64,000 nucleotides of DNA from Aminobacter sp. AP02 (GCF_003148805.1 NZ_QGGX01000007.1:186001-250000), one strand, 5' to 3'; shown: positions 24,984 through 34,228, numbered from the stretch's first letter. Notes: generated from the letters alone by a model not told the origin. A program made the numbers and translations.

Positions 24984-26303
24984 ATGCTCCCCCAGGAGAT
25001 CATCCGCCGCAAGCGCGACGGCAAGCCGCTCGCCTCCCAAGAGATTGCGGCTTTCGTCAAGGGTATCGCTGCGGGTACGGTCTCGGAAGGCCAGGTCGCG
25101 GCATTCGGCATGGCGATCTTCTTCAACGGCATGAATCGCAGCGAAGCAGTAGCGCTGACGCTTGCCATGCGCGATTCCGGCGACGTGCTCGACTGGTCGG
25201 AACTGCCCGGACCGGTCACCGACAAGCATTCCACCGGCGGTGTCGGCGACAACGTCTCGCTGATGCTGGCGCCCATCGTTGCCGCCTGCGGCGCCTATGT
25301 GCCGATGATCTCCGGGCGCGGCCTCGGCCATACCGGCGGCACGCTCGACAAGATGGACTCGATCCCCGGTTATGCCAGCCAGCCGGATCTTGCGCTGTTT
25401 CGGCGTACGGTCCGCGAAACCGGCTGCGCCATCATAGGCCAGACCGCCGACCTCGCCCCCGCCGACAAGCGTTTTTACGGTATCCGCGACGTCACCGCGA
25501 CCGTCGAATCCGTGCCACTGATCACCGCCTCGATCCTTTCGAAGAAGCTCGCCGCCGGGCTCCAGTCACTGGTGCTCGACGTCAAGATCGGCAACGGCGC
25601 CTTCATGGAAAGCGCGCGCGACGCCGCAGCACTTGCCACCAGCCTGGTCGAGGTCGCCAATGGCGCGGGTCTCAAGACCACGGCCCTCATCACCGGCATG
25701 AACGAGCCGCTGGCCTCCGCAGCCGGCAACGCGGTCGAAGTCACCAGTGCGGTCGATTTCCTCACCGGACGTTTCCGCGACCCACGCCTCGAGCAGGTGA
25801 CGCTCGCGCTTGCCGCCGAGATGCTTGTGTCAGCTGGCATCGCTGCGTCCAACAAGCAGGCATCCCGCCTGGCACGCGCGGCGTTGGATGACGGCCGTGC
25901 CGCCGAGATCTTCGGTCGTATGGTTGCTGTCCTTGGTGGCCCCAGGGACTTCATGTCCAGGCCGCAGCATCATTTGCCCAGGGTTGACATCGAACATGCG
26001 GTGAAGGCTCCCCGCAGTGGCTTTGTGTCCGGCATTTCCACGCGCGATGTCGGCCTGGCGGTTGTTGCCCTCGGCGGCGGGCGCAAGCGGCCGCAAGACA
26101 AGGTCGATCACGCTGTCGGCATCACGAGGCTGTTGCCTGTCGGAGCAGAGGTCAAGACTGGCGAGCCACTCGCGCTGATACATGCCCGCAAGGGCTCAGA
26201 CGCGGAGGCCGCGGCCGCCGTGGTGCGTGCTGCCTACAGTTTCGGCGACATCAAGCCTGTCGCCGCCAAGGCAATCGTCAGGCGGATTTCACCGCGCGGC
26301 TAG
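24984..26303 (+). CDS. deoA: Thymidine phosphorylase
   Basis: A 439-residue pyrimidine nucleoside phosphorylase of the DeoA family that releases thymine or uracil from deoxynucleosides. The signature DKHSTGGVGD (about residue 84) and MISGRGLGHTGGTLDKMDSIPG are intact; the C-terminal domain has the family GGGRKRPQDKVDHAVG. It starts 34 bp after the punA stop. The enzyme's deoxyribose-1-phosphate product would need a phosphopentomutase and deoxyribose-phosphate aldolase encoded elsewhere, as neither is in the window. Confidence 0.95.
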   Translation: MLPQEIIRRKRDGKPLASQEIAAFVKGIAAGTVSEGQVAAFGMAIFFNGMNRSEAVALTLAMRDSGDVLDWSELPGPVTDKHSTGGVGDNVSLMLAPIVAACGAYVPMISGRGLGHTGGTLDKMDSIPGYASQPDLALFRRTVRETGCAIIGQTADLAPADKRFYGIRDVTATVESVPLITASILSKKLAAGLQSLVLDVKIGNGAFMESARDAAALATSLVEVANGAGLKTTALITGMNEPLASAAGNAVEVTSAVDFLTGRFRDPRLEQVTLALAAEMLVSAGIAASNKQASRLARAALDDGRAAEIFGRMVAVLGGPRDFMSRPQHHLPRVDIEHAVKAPRSGFVSGISTRDVGLAVVALGGGRKRPQDKVDHAVGITRLLPVGAEVKTGEPLALIHARKGSDAEAAAAVVRAAYSFGDIKPVAAKAIVRRISPRG

Positions 26304-26320
26304 GCAGTGTGCCAAGCCGC
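26296..26320. terminator. Hairpin between convergent deoA and MFS genes
   Basis: A 10-bp stem with one A/A mismatch (26296-26306 with 26310-26320) closes a GTG loop and overlaps the deoA stop codon. It sits between convergent genes. No T-run follows, so its role as a terminator is uncertain. Confidence 0.3.
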
Positions 26321-26337
26321 GGGGTCAATGAAGCGAA

Positions 26338-27552
26338 TTACGCCGTGCGCTTCGGGCCGAGGACGAAGACGGCGAGTGCCGCGAGCAAGGTAGCCATCCC
26401 GCTATAGGCGAAGGCGCTGCCAACGCCGGAATTGTCGACCAGGAGGCCGCCGAAAACGGCTCCCATCGCAATCGCCACCTGGAAGGTTGCGACCATCAGG
26501 CCGCCGGCACTTTCCGCCTGTTCGGGAGCGGCGCGCACCATCCAAGTCTGCACGCCGACCGGCACCGCTCCGAAGGCAAAGCCCCAGGCTGTGACAGCGA
26601 CGATCGAGACCGCAGGCGCTGCCCCGTCCAGCAGGAGTGCAAGTGCGGCTATCGCGATCAACAAGGGAGCGAGCGTCACGGCCGCCTTGAGGCTGCGTTC
26701 AGCCATGAAGCCGCCGGCAAAATTGCCGAAGAAGCCACCTATGCCGAAGGCGAGCAGCACCAGCGAGATGGTCTCGATGTCGAATGCCGGAACCTGTTCC
26801 AGAAAGGCCCTGATATAGGTGAAGCCGGCAAAATGCCCGGAGGCGGTCAGAAGGATCACCAGCAGTCCGACCTTGATCATCGGGTTCTTCGAAACATCGA
26901 GCAGCGCGCGGAAGCTGGCCACACCCAACGGAGGCAGCTTGGGGAGGGTCGCGAACTGGACGATCAGGGTGACGACGCCGACCATGGCTGCGAGCATGAA
27001 GGCGGTGCGCCAGCCCCAGACTTCGCCGACATAGGCCCCGACAGGGGCCGCGCAGACTGTGGCGACGGAAACGCCGGTCAGGATGATGGACATGGCGCGC
27101 GGGAAGACATCGCTCGGCACGACCCGCATCGCGATCGCCGCCGACATGGACCAGAAGCCGCCAAGCGCTACGCCAAGCACGACGCGCGCGAACAACAGGG
27201 AAGGCAGCGACCACGCAATGGCGGCCAGTACGCTAGAAGCGATCAGCAAAAGTGTCAGGCCCAGCATGACGTGCCGGCGGTCGATGCGCTTGGTGGCGAT
27301 CGCCATGGTGGGTGCCGCTATCGCGGCGACAACCGCCGTCGCCGTCACCGCCTGGCCGGCGGTGCCTTCGGTGATGCCAAGGTCCTGCGCCAGCGGCGTC
27401 AGCAGGCTGGCCGGCAGGAATTCTGCGGTGACAAGTCCGAATACGCCGAGCGCAAGGGAGACGACAGCTCCCCATGCTGGATCGGATCGCTCCTGGGGTG
27501 TCGATGGGGCGAGCGAAATGCCGTCCATAGCGGCTGTCGCAGGTTCGATCAT
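26338..27552 (-). CDS. MFS transporter (DHA1-type exporter)
   Basis: A 404-residue major facilitator with about 12 hydrophobic segments. The N-terminal half has LALGVFGLVTAEFLPASLLTPLAQDLGITEGTAGQAVTATAV and the loop TKRIDRRHVML, the shape of the arabinose-efflux/DHA1 family (AraJ/YdhP-like). It is probably a drug or metabolite exporter of the inner membrane. It is divergent from the AraC-type regulator at 27624, with 71 bp between the starts, so it is probably controlled by that regulator. Confidence 0.9.
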   Translation of the reverse strand: MIEPATAAMDGISLAPSTPQERSDPAWGAVVSLALGVFGLVTAEFLPASLLTPLAQDLGITEGTAGQAVTATAVVAAIAAPTMAIATKRIDRRHVMLGLTLLLIASSVLAAIAWSLPSLLFARVVLGVALGGFWSMSAAIAMRVVPSDVFPRAMSIILTGVSVATVCAAPVGAYVGEVWGWRTAFMLAAMVGVVTLIVQFATLPKLPPLGVASFRALLDVSKNPMIKVGLLVILLTASGHFAGFTYIRAFLEQVPAFDIETISLVLLAFGIGGFFGNFAGGFMAERSLKAAVTLAPLLIAIAALALLLDGAAPAVSIVAVTAWGFAFGAVPVGVQTWMVRAAPEQAESAGGLMVATFQVAIAMGAVFGGLLVDNSGVGSAFAYSGMATLLAALAVFVLGPKRTA

Positions 27553-27600
27553 GGTCAGTCTCCGATTGAATGCAGTGCAAGGTGGGAGTGACCGTCTGGA

Positions 27601-27617
27601 GTTTCCATGCTAGAAAC
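27601..27617. promoter_or_regulatory. Short inverted repeat in the MFS/AraC divergent spacer
   Basis: GTTTC and GAAAC (27601-27605, 27613-27617) flank a 7-nt spacer just 6 bp before the AraC-type start. A longer imperfect pair (GGTCAGTCTCC near 27553 and GGGAGTGACC near 27584) surrounds the promoter area. Either could be an operator for the divergent pair; the evidence is only the symmetry. Confidence 0.3.
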
Positions 27618-27623
27618 GCCAAC

Positions 27624-28583
27624 ATGAATGATCGTTCGTCCAAACTTCCGATTGCTGGCGATCCACTGACCGACATCCTGCGTGGCTTGCGCCTCGAAGG
27701 TGTCGAGTACGGTCGCTGGGAGTTGAAAGAGCCGTGGAACATCGAATATCCGGCCCAGGCCACGGCGCGTTTTTACTTCGTCGGCCAGAAGGCCTGCTGG
27801 CTGCGGCAGCCTTCAGGCGAGTGGGTGGAGCTCGAATGCGGCGATGCCGTGCTTCTGCCGCGCGGCGTGGCACATGCGCTTGCGAGCGAACCGGGCGCCA
27901 AATCGTCGCCAATCAACGGCTACGAGATCCAGCAGATCTGCGAGAAGGTCTTTTGCCTGTCGACCCAAGGCTGCCGGCCCGGAACGCTGCTGTTCTGCGG
28001 CAGCATGTACTTCAACCTCGACGGACTCCACCCGCTGCTCGGCATGATGCCCGACGTCATGCGCACCACCGAGCTCGAGGCCCATGATCCCGGCATCACG
28101 CATCTGCTTGAGACCATGGCGCGCGAGGTCAAGCTCGAGCGCGTCGGTTCCGCCGGCATCGTTGCCCGCCTTGCCGACGTGCTTGCCGCCATAATCATCC
28201 GCTCGTGGGTCGAACGCGGTTGCGGCGATTCGAGCGGCTGGATCGCTGCCGTCAGGGATCCGAAGATCGGCAAGGTGCTGGCTGCGGTCCATCTCGAGCC
28301 AAGCCGCGACTGGTCGGTCGAGGTACTGGCCCGCATGATGGGGGCCTCGCGCTCGGGTTTCGCCGAGCGCTTTGCGGCCATTGTCGGTGAAACGCCGGCG
28401 AAATATGTCACCCAGGTCAGGATGCATCAGGCGCGGCAGTGGCTGGTTCGCGACCGGCTCAAGATCTCGGTTGTCGCTTCCCGGCTGGGTTATGAATCCG
28501 AAGCCGCCTTCAGCCGTGCCTTCAAGCGCGTCATCGGGTTGCCGCCCGGCCATTTCCGCAGTGCAGATCAGGCAGCGGGTTAG
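27624..28583 (+). CDS. AraC family transcriptional regulator with cupin domain
   Basis: A 319-residue regulator. The N-terminal half is a cupin-type sensor (FYFVGQKACWLRQPSGEWVELECGDAVLLPRGVAHALA), and the C-terminal half holds the two AraC helix-turn-helix units (WSVEVLARMMGASRSGFAERFAAIVGETPAKYV and LKISVVASRLGYESEAAFSRAFKRVIGLPPGHFR). ATG 27624 starts the coherent protein; the frame from 27570 adds residues from the promoter region. It is divergent from the MFS gene and probably controls it. The effector is unknown. Confidence 0.92.
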   Translation: MNDRSSKLPIAGDPLTDILRGLRLEGVEYGRWELKEPWNIEYPAQATARFYFVGQKACWLRQPSGEWVELECGDAVLLPRGVAHALASEPGAKSSPINGYEIQQICEKVFCLSTQGCRPGTLLFCGSMYFNLDGLHPLLGMMPDVMRTTELEAHDPGITHLLETMAREVKLERVGSAGIVARLADVLAAIIIRSWVERGCGDSSGWIAAVRDPKIGKVLAAVHLEPSRDWSVEVLARMMGASRSGFAERFAAIVGETPAKYVTQVRMHQARQWLVRDRLKISVVASRLGYESEAAFSRAFKRVIGLPPGHFRSADQAAG

Positions 28584-28648
28584 AGCATTCCACCCAAATG
28601 TGGGGCCGGTCTTCCAACAAGATCATGCTTCGCTGGAATGTCTGGTGA

Positions 28649-29191
28649 TCACTGTACCAGAAGCAGCGCGCCGTTCTCGACCTGGTATTTCTTCAGCCGC
28701 GACAGGAAACTCATGCCGATCAAGGTGCCGTCGAGCGCCTGGTCTTCGAGCACGACCACCGGCACGTCGTCGACGCTGATCCGGCCGATCTGCAGCCTGT
28801 CGATGCGGGCGAGTGCGGCCCGCGCCGTGCCGTTGGCGGTATTGACCTTTTGGGTGAAGTCGGCGGCTGAAACCTTGACCCCGGCCCGCCGCGCCGTCGA
28901 CATGTTGATCGCAACCAGGGTGGCGCCGGTGTCGACCATGGCGTCGACCTCACGGCCATTGAGCTTGAAGCTCGCTGTGAAATGGCCGCGCATGTCGGCG
29001 TCGATCGTGATGCGTCGGCCCGCAGTCGTTGCCGTGGCAGCGCTCGCCTCGATTGGCCCAGGCGCGGGGGTTTCGCTGCCGGCGCTCATCCCGAGCAGGG
29101 CCTGCACCATGCCGCCGTGTTTCTCGTAAAGCGATGGCAGCGCCGCCGACGCGCTGGCACAAAGGCTGAAAATGATGATCTTGCGCAGCAT
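28649..29191 (-). CDS. Retropepsin-like aspartic protease (TIGR02281-type)
   Basis: A 180-residue protein with a signal peptide or anchor (MLRKIIIFSLCASASAALP), a low-complexity linker and then a clan AA domain. The catalytic motif DTGATLVAIN has its aspartate at residue 87, and the second half holds VVVLEDQALDGTLIGMSFLSRLKKY. One such domain per chain implies a homodimer, as in retroviral proteases. It should act in the periplasm. Biological substrates of the bacterial family are largely unknown. It stands alone between the AraC-type gene (convergent) and upp. Confidence 0.88.
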   Translation of the reverse strand: MLRKIIIFSLCASASAALPSLYEKHGGMVQALLGMSAGSETPAPGPIEASAATATTAGRRITIDADMRGHFTASFKLNGREVDAMVDTGATLVAINMSTARRAGVKVSAADFTQKVNTANGTARAALARIDRLQIGRISVDDVPVVVLEDQALDGTLIGMSFLSRLKKYQVENGALLLVQ

Positions 29192-29285
29192 GGTGACGCC
29201 TCGAATTCAGGCGTCACCCTAGGCGGCTGATGGTGATCGCGCCTTTAACGGCGCAGCCCCATCGTCAAAGGCGGTAAATGCCTGG

Positions 29286-29912
29286 TTATTTGGTGCCGTA
29301 CATGCGGTCGCCGGCGTCGCCGAGGCCAGGGATGATGTAGCCCTTCTCATTGAGCTCCCGGTCGATCGAGGCGGTGAACACCGGCACGTCGGGATGCGCC
29401 TTGGTGAAGCGCTCGATACCCTCTGGCGAAGCGAGCAGGCACAGGAAGCGCAGGTTGGTGGCGCCGCGTCCCTTCAGCTTGTCGATGGCGGCGATCGCCG
29501 AATTGGCGGTTGCCAGCATCGGGTCGACGACGATCACCAACCGGTCGCCAAGGTCGCTCGGCGCCTTGAAGAAATACTCCACCGCCTCGAGCGTCTCGTG
29601 ATCGCGGTAGAGCCCGACATGGGCGACACGCGCAGCCGGCACCAGATCGAGCAGGCCCTCGAGCAAGCCGTTGCCGGCGCGCAGTACCGAGGCGAATACC
29701 AGCTTCTTGCCTTCGAGCGTCGGCGCTTCCATCGTCTCGATCGGCGTTTCGATCATCTTGGTGGTCAATTCGAGGTCACGCGTCACCTCATAGCCGAGCA
29801 ACAGCGAGATCTCGCGCAGCAGGCGCCGGAAGCCGGCCGTCGAGGTTTCCTTGTCGCGCATGATGGTCAGCTTGTGCTGGACAAGCGGATGGTCGACGAC
29901 GGTCACGGTCAT
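29286..29912 (-). CDS. upp: Uracil phosphoribosyltransferase
   Basis: A 208-residue enzyme that converts uracil and PRPP to UMP, salvaging the base released by thymidine/uridine phosphorylase. It starts with [33 protein letters not shown] and has the PRPP-binding [14 protein letters not shown] (about residue 125) and the C-terminal [17 protein letters not shown]. It is on the minus strand, 101 bp after add, so add-upp may be one transcript. Confidence 0.96.
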   Translation of the reverse strand: MTVTVVDHPLVQHKLTIMRDKETSTAGFRRLLREISLLLGYEVTRDLELTTKMIETPIETMEAPTLEGKKLVFASVLRAGNGLLEGLLDLVPAARVAHVGLYRDHETLEAVEYFFKAPSDLGDRLVIVVDPMLATANSAIAAIDKLKGRGATNLRFLCLLASPEGIERFTKAHPDVPVFTASIDRELNEKGYIIPGLGDAGDRMYGTK

Positions 29913-30013
29913 GGCTTACACTCCTGGAACTCGGGTAATTGGCGGCATTCTATCGGCTGGCCGCCCGCCAACCAATGACTTGCCGCCTTGAACCACAGTT
30001 TTGTCGCCCGAAC

Positions 30014-30988
30014 TCAGCGTTTTTGGCCGTCAAGACGGGCAAGAAGCGCAGCTTTGGTCTTCTTGTCGACGAAGGCCGCCTCGATCGCCGTCCTCGTGAT
30101 TGCCGACAATGCCTTGTCGTCCATGCCGAAATGTTCGGTTGCGATATCGTATTCGCGCTTCAGGCTCGTCCAGAAATAGGGCGGATCGTCGGAGTTGAGC
30201 GTCACCTTGCAGCCGGCGTCGCGCAGCTTGGGGAAGGGGTGGTCGCCAAAATTGTCGAACACCTTGAGCGCGATGTTGGAGCCGGGGCAGATCTCCAGCA
30301 CCACACCTTCGTCGGCGATGCGCTTGACCAGGTCAAGGTTTTCGATGGCGCGCACGCCATGGCCGATGCGCGAGGGGCGGATGTGGTCGAGTGCTGCAGC
30401 GACGCTTTCCCATCCCAGAAGTTCGCCGGCATGAATGGTGATGCCCAAGCCTGCTTCGCGGGCGATCTCGAAGGCGCGCACGTAGTCCTCGAACTCGCCC
30501 ATGCGTTCGTCGCCGGCGACGCCGAAACCGGTCACCAGGGGGTGCCCGCATTTGGCGGCGAAACGCGCCGCGGCCTCGATCGATTCGACGCCGACATGGC
30601 GCACGCCGGTCACGATCATGCGGGCCTCCATTCCGGTCTTGGCCTTGGCGCGGGCCATGCCTTCGCCTAGCGCGTTGGTGTAGGCCATGGGCGACAGTCC
30701 GGCCTTGATCGCATGGTCGGGCGATGTGAACACTTCCGAATAGATCGCACCGTCGCGGGCCAGGCTCGTCAGGTAGTGTTCCGACAGCCTGGCATAGTCG
30801 TCTTCGGTGCGGAAAAGGTCGGCGGCAAAGTCGTAGGCGGCAAGAAACGAAGTGAAATCGTTCCACACGAAGGAGCCGTCCTTGATGAAGGGCGAAACGT
30901 CCTTGTTGTATTTTTGGGCCTGGCGGATGACGAGCTCTGGTGCAGCTGCACCTTCTATGTGGCAGTGCAGCTCGGCTTTCAAAGGCAT
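30014..30988 (-). CDS. add: Adenosine deaminase
   Basis: A 324-residue zinc-dependent deaminase converting adenosine to inosine, which PNP can then cleave. The metal-binding HCH (residues 8-10, in AELHCHIEG), the ITIHAGE segment, [10 protein letters not shown] and LNSDDPPYF are all present. ATG 30988 follows CGAGGAACAGAG and begins the family N-terminus; an upstream start at 31039 would add 17 basic residues. It is divergent from ubiE and followed by upp on the same strand. Confidence 0.95.
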   Translation of the reverse strand: MPLKAELHCHIEGAAAPELVIRQAQKYNKDVSPFIKDGSFVWNDFTSFLAAYDFAADLFRTEDDYARLSEHYLTSLARDGAIYSEVFTSPDHAIKAGLSPMAYTNALGEGMARAKAKTGMEARMIVTGVRHVGVESIEAAARFAAKCGHPLVTGFGVAGDERMGEFEDYVRAFEIAREAGLGITIHAGELLGWESVAAALDHIRPSRIGHGVRAIENLDLVKRIADEGVVLEICPGSNIALKVFDNFGDHPFPKLRDAGCKVTLNSDDPPYFWTSLKREYDIATEHFGMDDKALSAITRTAIEAAFVDKKTKAALLARLDGQKR

Positions 30989-31098
30989 TCTCTGTTCCTC
31001 GTCGTGTCGGCGCGGGCGCGGCCGAAAACCGCGCCTCAAACAATAGCGCCCGCTGGTGTGATCGGCTATGGTCCCGCCGGATTTGATTGGACAAGAAA

Positions 31099-31875
31099 AT
31101 GTCAGAACAACGGACGACAGCTGTCGGCGGCATGGAAACTTCTTACGGTTTCCGAAATGTCGGCGCGGGCGACAAGCAGGGCCTGGTCAACGAGGTCTTC
31201 CACAAGGTCGCCAACCGCTACGACATGATGAACGACCTGATGTCGGGCGGTCTGCACCGGGTGTGGAAGGACGCCATGGTTGCCTGGCTCAATCCGCCCA
31301 AGCGTCCGGGTTGGAAAGTGCTGGACGTTGCCGGCGGCACCGGCGATATCGCCTTCCGCATCATCGATGCCTCGCAGGGCAACGCGCACGCCACAGTGCT
31401 CGACATCAACGGCTCGATGCTTGGCGTCGGCCGCGAGCGTGCCGAAAAGCGCGGCCTTGCCGACAAGACCGATTTCGTCGAGGCTAACGCCGAGGAACTG
31501 CCCTTCGCAGACGAGACCTTCGACGCCTATACGATTGCCTTCGGCATCCGCAACGTGCCGCGCATCGATGTCGCGCTGTCGGAAGCGTACCGTGTACTCA
31601 AGCCGGGCGGGCGCCTGCTTTGCCTCGAATTCTCCGAGGTCGAGATGCCGCTGCTCGACAAGGTCTACGAGGCCTGGTCGTTCAATGCCATCCCGCGCAT
31701 CGGCCAGGCTGTCACCGGTGACGGCGAGCCCTATGCCTACCTCGTCGAATCGATCCGCAAGTTTCCCAACCAGCAGAACTTTGCCGCGATGATCACGCGC
31801 GCCGGCTTCGACCGCGTCACCTTCCGCAACTACACCGGCGGCATCGCAGCCCTTCACTCGGGCTGGAAGCTTTGA
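31099..31875 (+). CDS. ubiE: Ubiquinone/menaquinone biosynthesis C-methyltransferase
   Basis: A 258-residue SAM-dependent C-methyltransferase of the ubiquinone pathway. The N-terminal signature [44 protein letters not shown] is complete, and the SAM loop [12 protein letters not shown] lies near residue 75. The later [25 protein letters not shown] and [16 protein letters not shown] segments are family motifs. ATG 31099 (MSEQRTT) is chosen over the TTG at 31087. It is followed 13 bp later by ubiB. Confidence 0.97.
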   Translation: MSEQRTTAVGGMETSYGFRNVGAGDKQGLVNEVFHKVANRYDMMNDLMSGGLHRVWKDAMVAWLNPPKRPGWKVLDVAGGTGDIAFRIIDASQGNAHATVLDINGSMLGVGRERAEKRGLADKTDFVEANAEELPFADETFDAYTIAFGIRNVPRIDVALSEAYRVLKPGGRLLCLEFSEVEMPLLDKVYEAWSFNAIPRIGQAVTGDGEPYAYLVESIRKFPNQQNFAAMITRAGFDRVTFRNYTGGIAALHSGWKL

Positions 31876-31888
31876 GAGACGGCGCGCG

Positions 31889-33463
31889 ATGAGCAGTCTC
31901 GGAGCGTCTTTCCGGCTCGCGCGCGCGGGCTGGGTGCTGGTGCGCGAGGGCGTGGTCGCGGCGTTGCCGGGAGACCAGCTCACGGGCCTGCCGAAATTTG
32001 GCTGGCAGGTCGCCAAGCTGTTCACTCGCCGCCGGGCCAGGAAAAGCGTGCGCAGTGATCGACTCGCCAATGCGGTCGCCCGGCTCGGGCCGTCCTACGT
32101 CAAGCTCGGCCAGTTCCTGGCGACGCGCCCCGACGTCGTGGGCGACGACATCGCGCTCGACCTCGCACTGCTCCAGGACAGCATGGCGACCTTCCCGATG
32201 TCGGAAGCCGTCGAGGCCATCGAAGGTTCGCTCGGCCGCAAGGTCTCCGACCTGTACATTCGCATCGACGAGCCGGTGGCCGCAGCCTCCATCGCCCAGG
32301 TTCATCCGGCTGAGGTCGATACGCCGGATGGTCCGCGCAAGGTCGCGGTCAAGGTCATCCGCCCCGGTGTACGCCGCCGCTTTTTCCAGGATCTCGAAAG
32401 CTATTTCCTCGCCGCCCGGCTGCAGGAGCGCTTCGTCCCGTCGAGCCGCCGGCTGCGCCCGGTCGAGATCACGGAGACGATGGCCCAGACCACCAAGATC
32501 GAGATGGATTTCCGGCTCGAGGCGGCCGCCTATTCCGAGCTTGGAGAAAACACCAAGGACGATCCCGGCTTCCGCGTGCCGGCCGTCGACTGGGAGCGCA
32601 CCGGCCGCGACGTGCTCACCATGGAGTGGATCGACGGCGTCAAGCTCAACGACATCGAAGGGCTTCGTGCCGGCGGCTACGATCTCAAGGCGATCGCCGC
32701 GACGCTGGTCCAGTCGTTCCTGCGCCACACCTTGCGCGACGGCTTCTTCCATGCCGACATGCACCCCGGCAACATGTTCGTCGACGCCAAGGGCGACATC
32801 GTTGCCGTCGATCTCGGCATCTCGGGCCGGCTCGGCAAGAAGGAGCAGCGCTTCCTCGCCGAGATCCTCTACGGCTTCATCACCCGCAACTACATGCGTG
32901 TCGCCGAGGTCCATTTCGAGGCCGGCTACGTGCCGCGCCACCACAATGTCGCGGCTTTCGCCCAGGCCATCCGCGCCATCGGCGAGCCGATCCACGGCCA
33001 GCCGGCGGAAACCATTTCGATGGCCAAGCTTCTGACCTTGCTGTTCGAGGTCACCGAACTGTTCGACATGGAAACGCGGCCCGAACTGGTGCTGCTGCAA
33101 AAGACGATGGTCGTGGTCGAAGGCGTTGCCCGCACGCTCGATCCGGCTTTCAACATGTGGAAGACCGCCGAACCCGTCGTTGGCCACTGGATCGCCGGCA
33201 ATCTGGGCCCGCAGGGCCTTCTGATCGACGCTCGCGATGGCCTCGGCGCTCTGATGTCGCTCGTCCGCCAGGCTCCCGATCTCGCCGCCCGCACCGAGCG
33301 GCTGTCGCGCCAGATCGACGCCATGGCCGAAAACGGCCTGCGCTTCGATCCCGAGACCGCCAGGGCGATCGGCAAAGCCGAAGCGCGCCACACGCGATCC
33401 GGCCGCATAGCGCTGTGGGTGATTGCGCTGACGTTGGTCTACATCGCCTGGCAACTGCTCTGA
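31889..33463 (+). CDS. ubiB: UbiB (ubiquinone biosynthesis ABC1-type atypical kinase)
   Basis: A 524-residue UbiB/ABC1 family protein needed for ubiquinone synthesis. Its atypical-kinase motifs are KLGQFLATRPD (KxGQ), the Ala-rich AAASIAQVH that replaces the glycine loop, HADMHPGNMF and VDLGISGRLG. Two hydrophobic segments at the C-terminus (IALWVIALTLVYIAWQLL) anchor it in the inner membrane. It is co-transcribed with ubiE. In related genomes coaBC often follows, but here a toxin-antitoxin pair is in between (knowledge-based, not checked). Confidence 0.96.
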   Translation: MSSLGASFRLARAGWVLVREGVVAALPGDQLTGLPKFGWQVAKLFTRRRARKSVRSDRLANAVARLGPSYVKLGQFLATRPDVVGDDIALDLALLQDSMATFPMSEAVEAIEGSLGRKVSDLYIRIDEPVAAASIAQVHPAEVDTPDGPRKVAVKVIRPGVRRRFFQDLESYFLAARLQERFVPSSRRLRPVEITETMAQTTKIEMDFRLEAAAYSELGENTKDDPGFRVPAVDWERTGRDVLTMEWIDGVKLNDIEGLRAGGYDLKAIAATLVQSFLRHTLRDGFFHADMHPGNMFVDAKGDIVAVDLGISGRLGKKEQRFLAEILYGFITRNYMRVAEVHFEAGYVPRHHNVAAFAQAIRAIGEPIHGQPAETISMAKLLTLLFEVTELFDMETRPELVLLQKTMVVVEGVARTLDPAFNMWKTAEPVVGHWIAGNLGPQGLLIDARDGLGALMSLVRQAPDLAARTERLSRQIDAMAENGLRFDPETARAIGKAEARHTRSGRIALWVIALTLVYIAWQLL

Positions 33464-33488
33464 GACCGCCACGCGGTTTGACGCAGGT

Positions 33489-33521
33489 GCTGTCAATGAC
33501 TACATTGCAGTCAATGACAGC
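33489..33521. promoter_or_regulatory. Candidate operator of the toxin-antitoxin pair
   Basis: GTCAATGAC occurs twice (33492-33500 and 33510-33518), 18 bp apart, which is close to two helical turns. The ends also form inverted arms (GCTGTCA at 33489-33495 and TGACAGC at 33515-33521). It lies just upstream of the antitoxin start. Ribbon-helix-helix antitoxins bind such repeats for autorepression. Confidence 0.6.
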
Positions 33522-33533
33522 ATGGAGGCGTCC

Positions 33534-33809
33534 ATGGCTACCCTCACCATCAGAAACGTGCCCGAAGATGTGAAGCAGGCTCTGCGCGTCAAGGCCGCGC
33601 AGAACGGCAATTCGCTCGAAGAGGCTCTTCGCCAGATCCTTTCGGATGAGGTCGCTGCGCGGGATGTGCCGGCGTCGCGCATCAGCGCGGACGAGATTAT
33701 GCGTCGTGCCGCGGAGCTTGCGTCCGATCCGCCGACAGACAACCGCTACAAGTATTATTCACAGAAAGAGCTGAGCGATGCGCTTAGCGGCGAGTATGAG
33801 GGGATCTGA
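33534..33809 (+). CDS. FitA-type ribbon-helix-helix antitoxin
   Basis: A 91-residue antitoxin. The N-terminus ATLTIRNVPEDVKQALRVKAAQNGNSLEEALRQILSDEV is a textbook FitA/VapB-like ribbon-helix-helix domain; the C-terminus (DNRYKYYSQKELSDALSGEYEGI) should bind and inhibit the PIN toxin. GGAGG at 33524-33528 supports ATG 33534; an in-frame ATG at 33522 is possible. The stop overlaps the toxin start (TGATG). Autoregulation through the repeats immediately upstream is likely. Confidence 0.9.
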   Translation: MATLTIRNVPEDVKQALRVKAAQNGNSLEEALRQILSDEVAARDVPASRISADEIMRRAAELASDPPTDNRYKYYSQKELSDALSGEYEGI

Positions 33810-34210
33810 TGGTTGTCGACACCTCGGTCATCGTTGCGATTGCGCGCGGTGAGCCCGAGGCGCTGGCGTTCAGCAAGATGCTGGAGCAGACGCCGAACAA
33901 GCTGATGGCTGTTCCGACCTATCTCGAATGCGTCTTCGTGCTGGCAGGCATAGCGCCAACAAAGGGCCTGGAGTTTCTGCGAGGTTTGGTCGCCGACACG
34001 TTGATCACGCTCGTGCCCTTTGGCGAACAGGAATTGGAGGCCGCCGTCGCGGCAAGGATGCAGTACAGCCGCGGTTCTGGCCACGCAGCGAAGCTCAACT
34101 TCGGCGACTGCTTCGCCTATGCGCTGGCCAAGACCCGAAACGTCCCGCTGCTTTTCAAGGGCGACGATTTCATCCATACCGACATCGAGCCGGCGCTAAG
34201 GCCGGCCTGA
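33809..34210 (+). CDS. PIN-domain ribonuclease toxin (VapC/FitB family)
   Basis: A 133-residue PIN-domain RNase. The acidic metal-binding residues are in place: D4 (MVVDTSVIVAI), E40 (PTYLECVFVL), D100 (NFGDCFAYALA) and D119/D120 (FKGDDF). The order and spacing match VapC toxins, which cut specific RNAs such as tRNA or rRNA. All catalytic positions appear intact, so it should be active. It is translationally coupled to the antitoxin and followed 18 bp later by coaBC. Confidence 0.92.
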   Translation: MVVDTSVIVAIARGEPEALAFSKMLEQTPNKLMAVPTYLECVFVLAGIAPTKGLEFLRGLVADTLITLVPFGEQELEAAVAARMQYSRGSGHAAKLNFGDCFAYALAKTRNVPLLFKGDDFIHTDIEPALRPA

Positions 34211-34228
34211 GAATACGGCGGACCAGGC

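Noticed and set aside
31817-33496. 559-codon open frame antisense to ubiB
   Set aside because: No ribosome site or recognisable protein features; ubiB has all its kinase motifs on the other strand.
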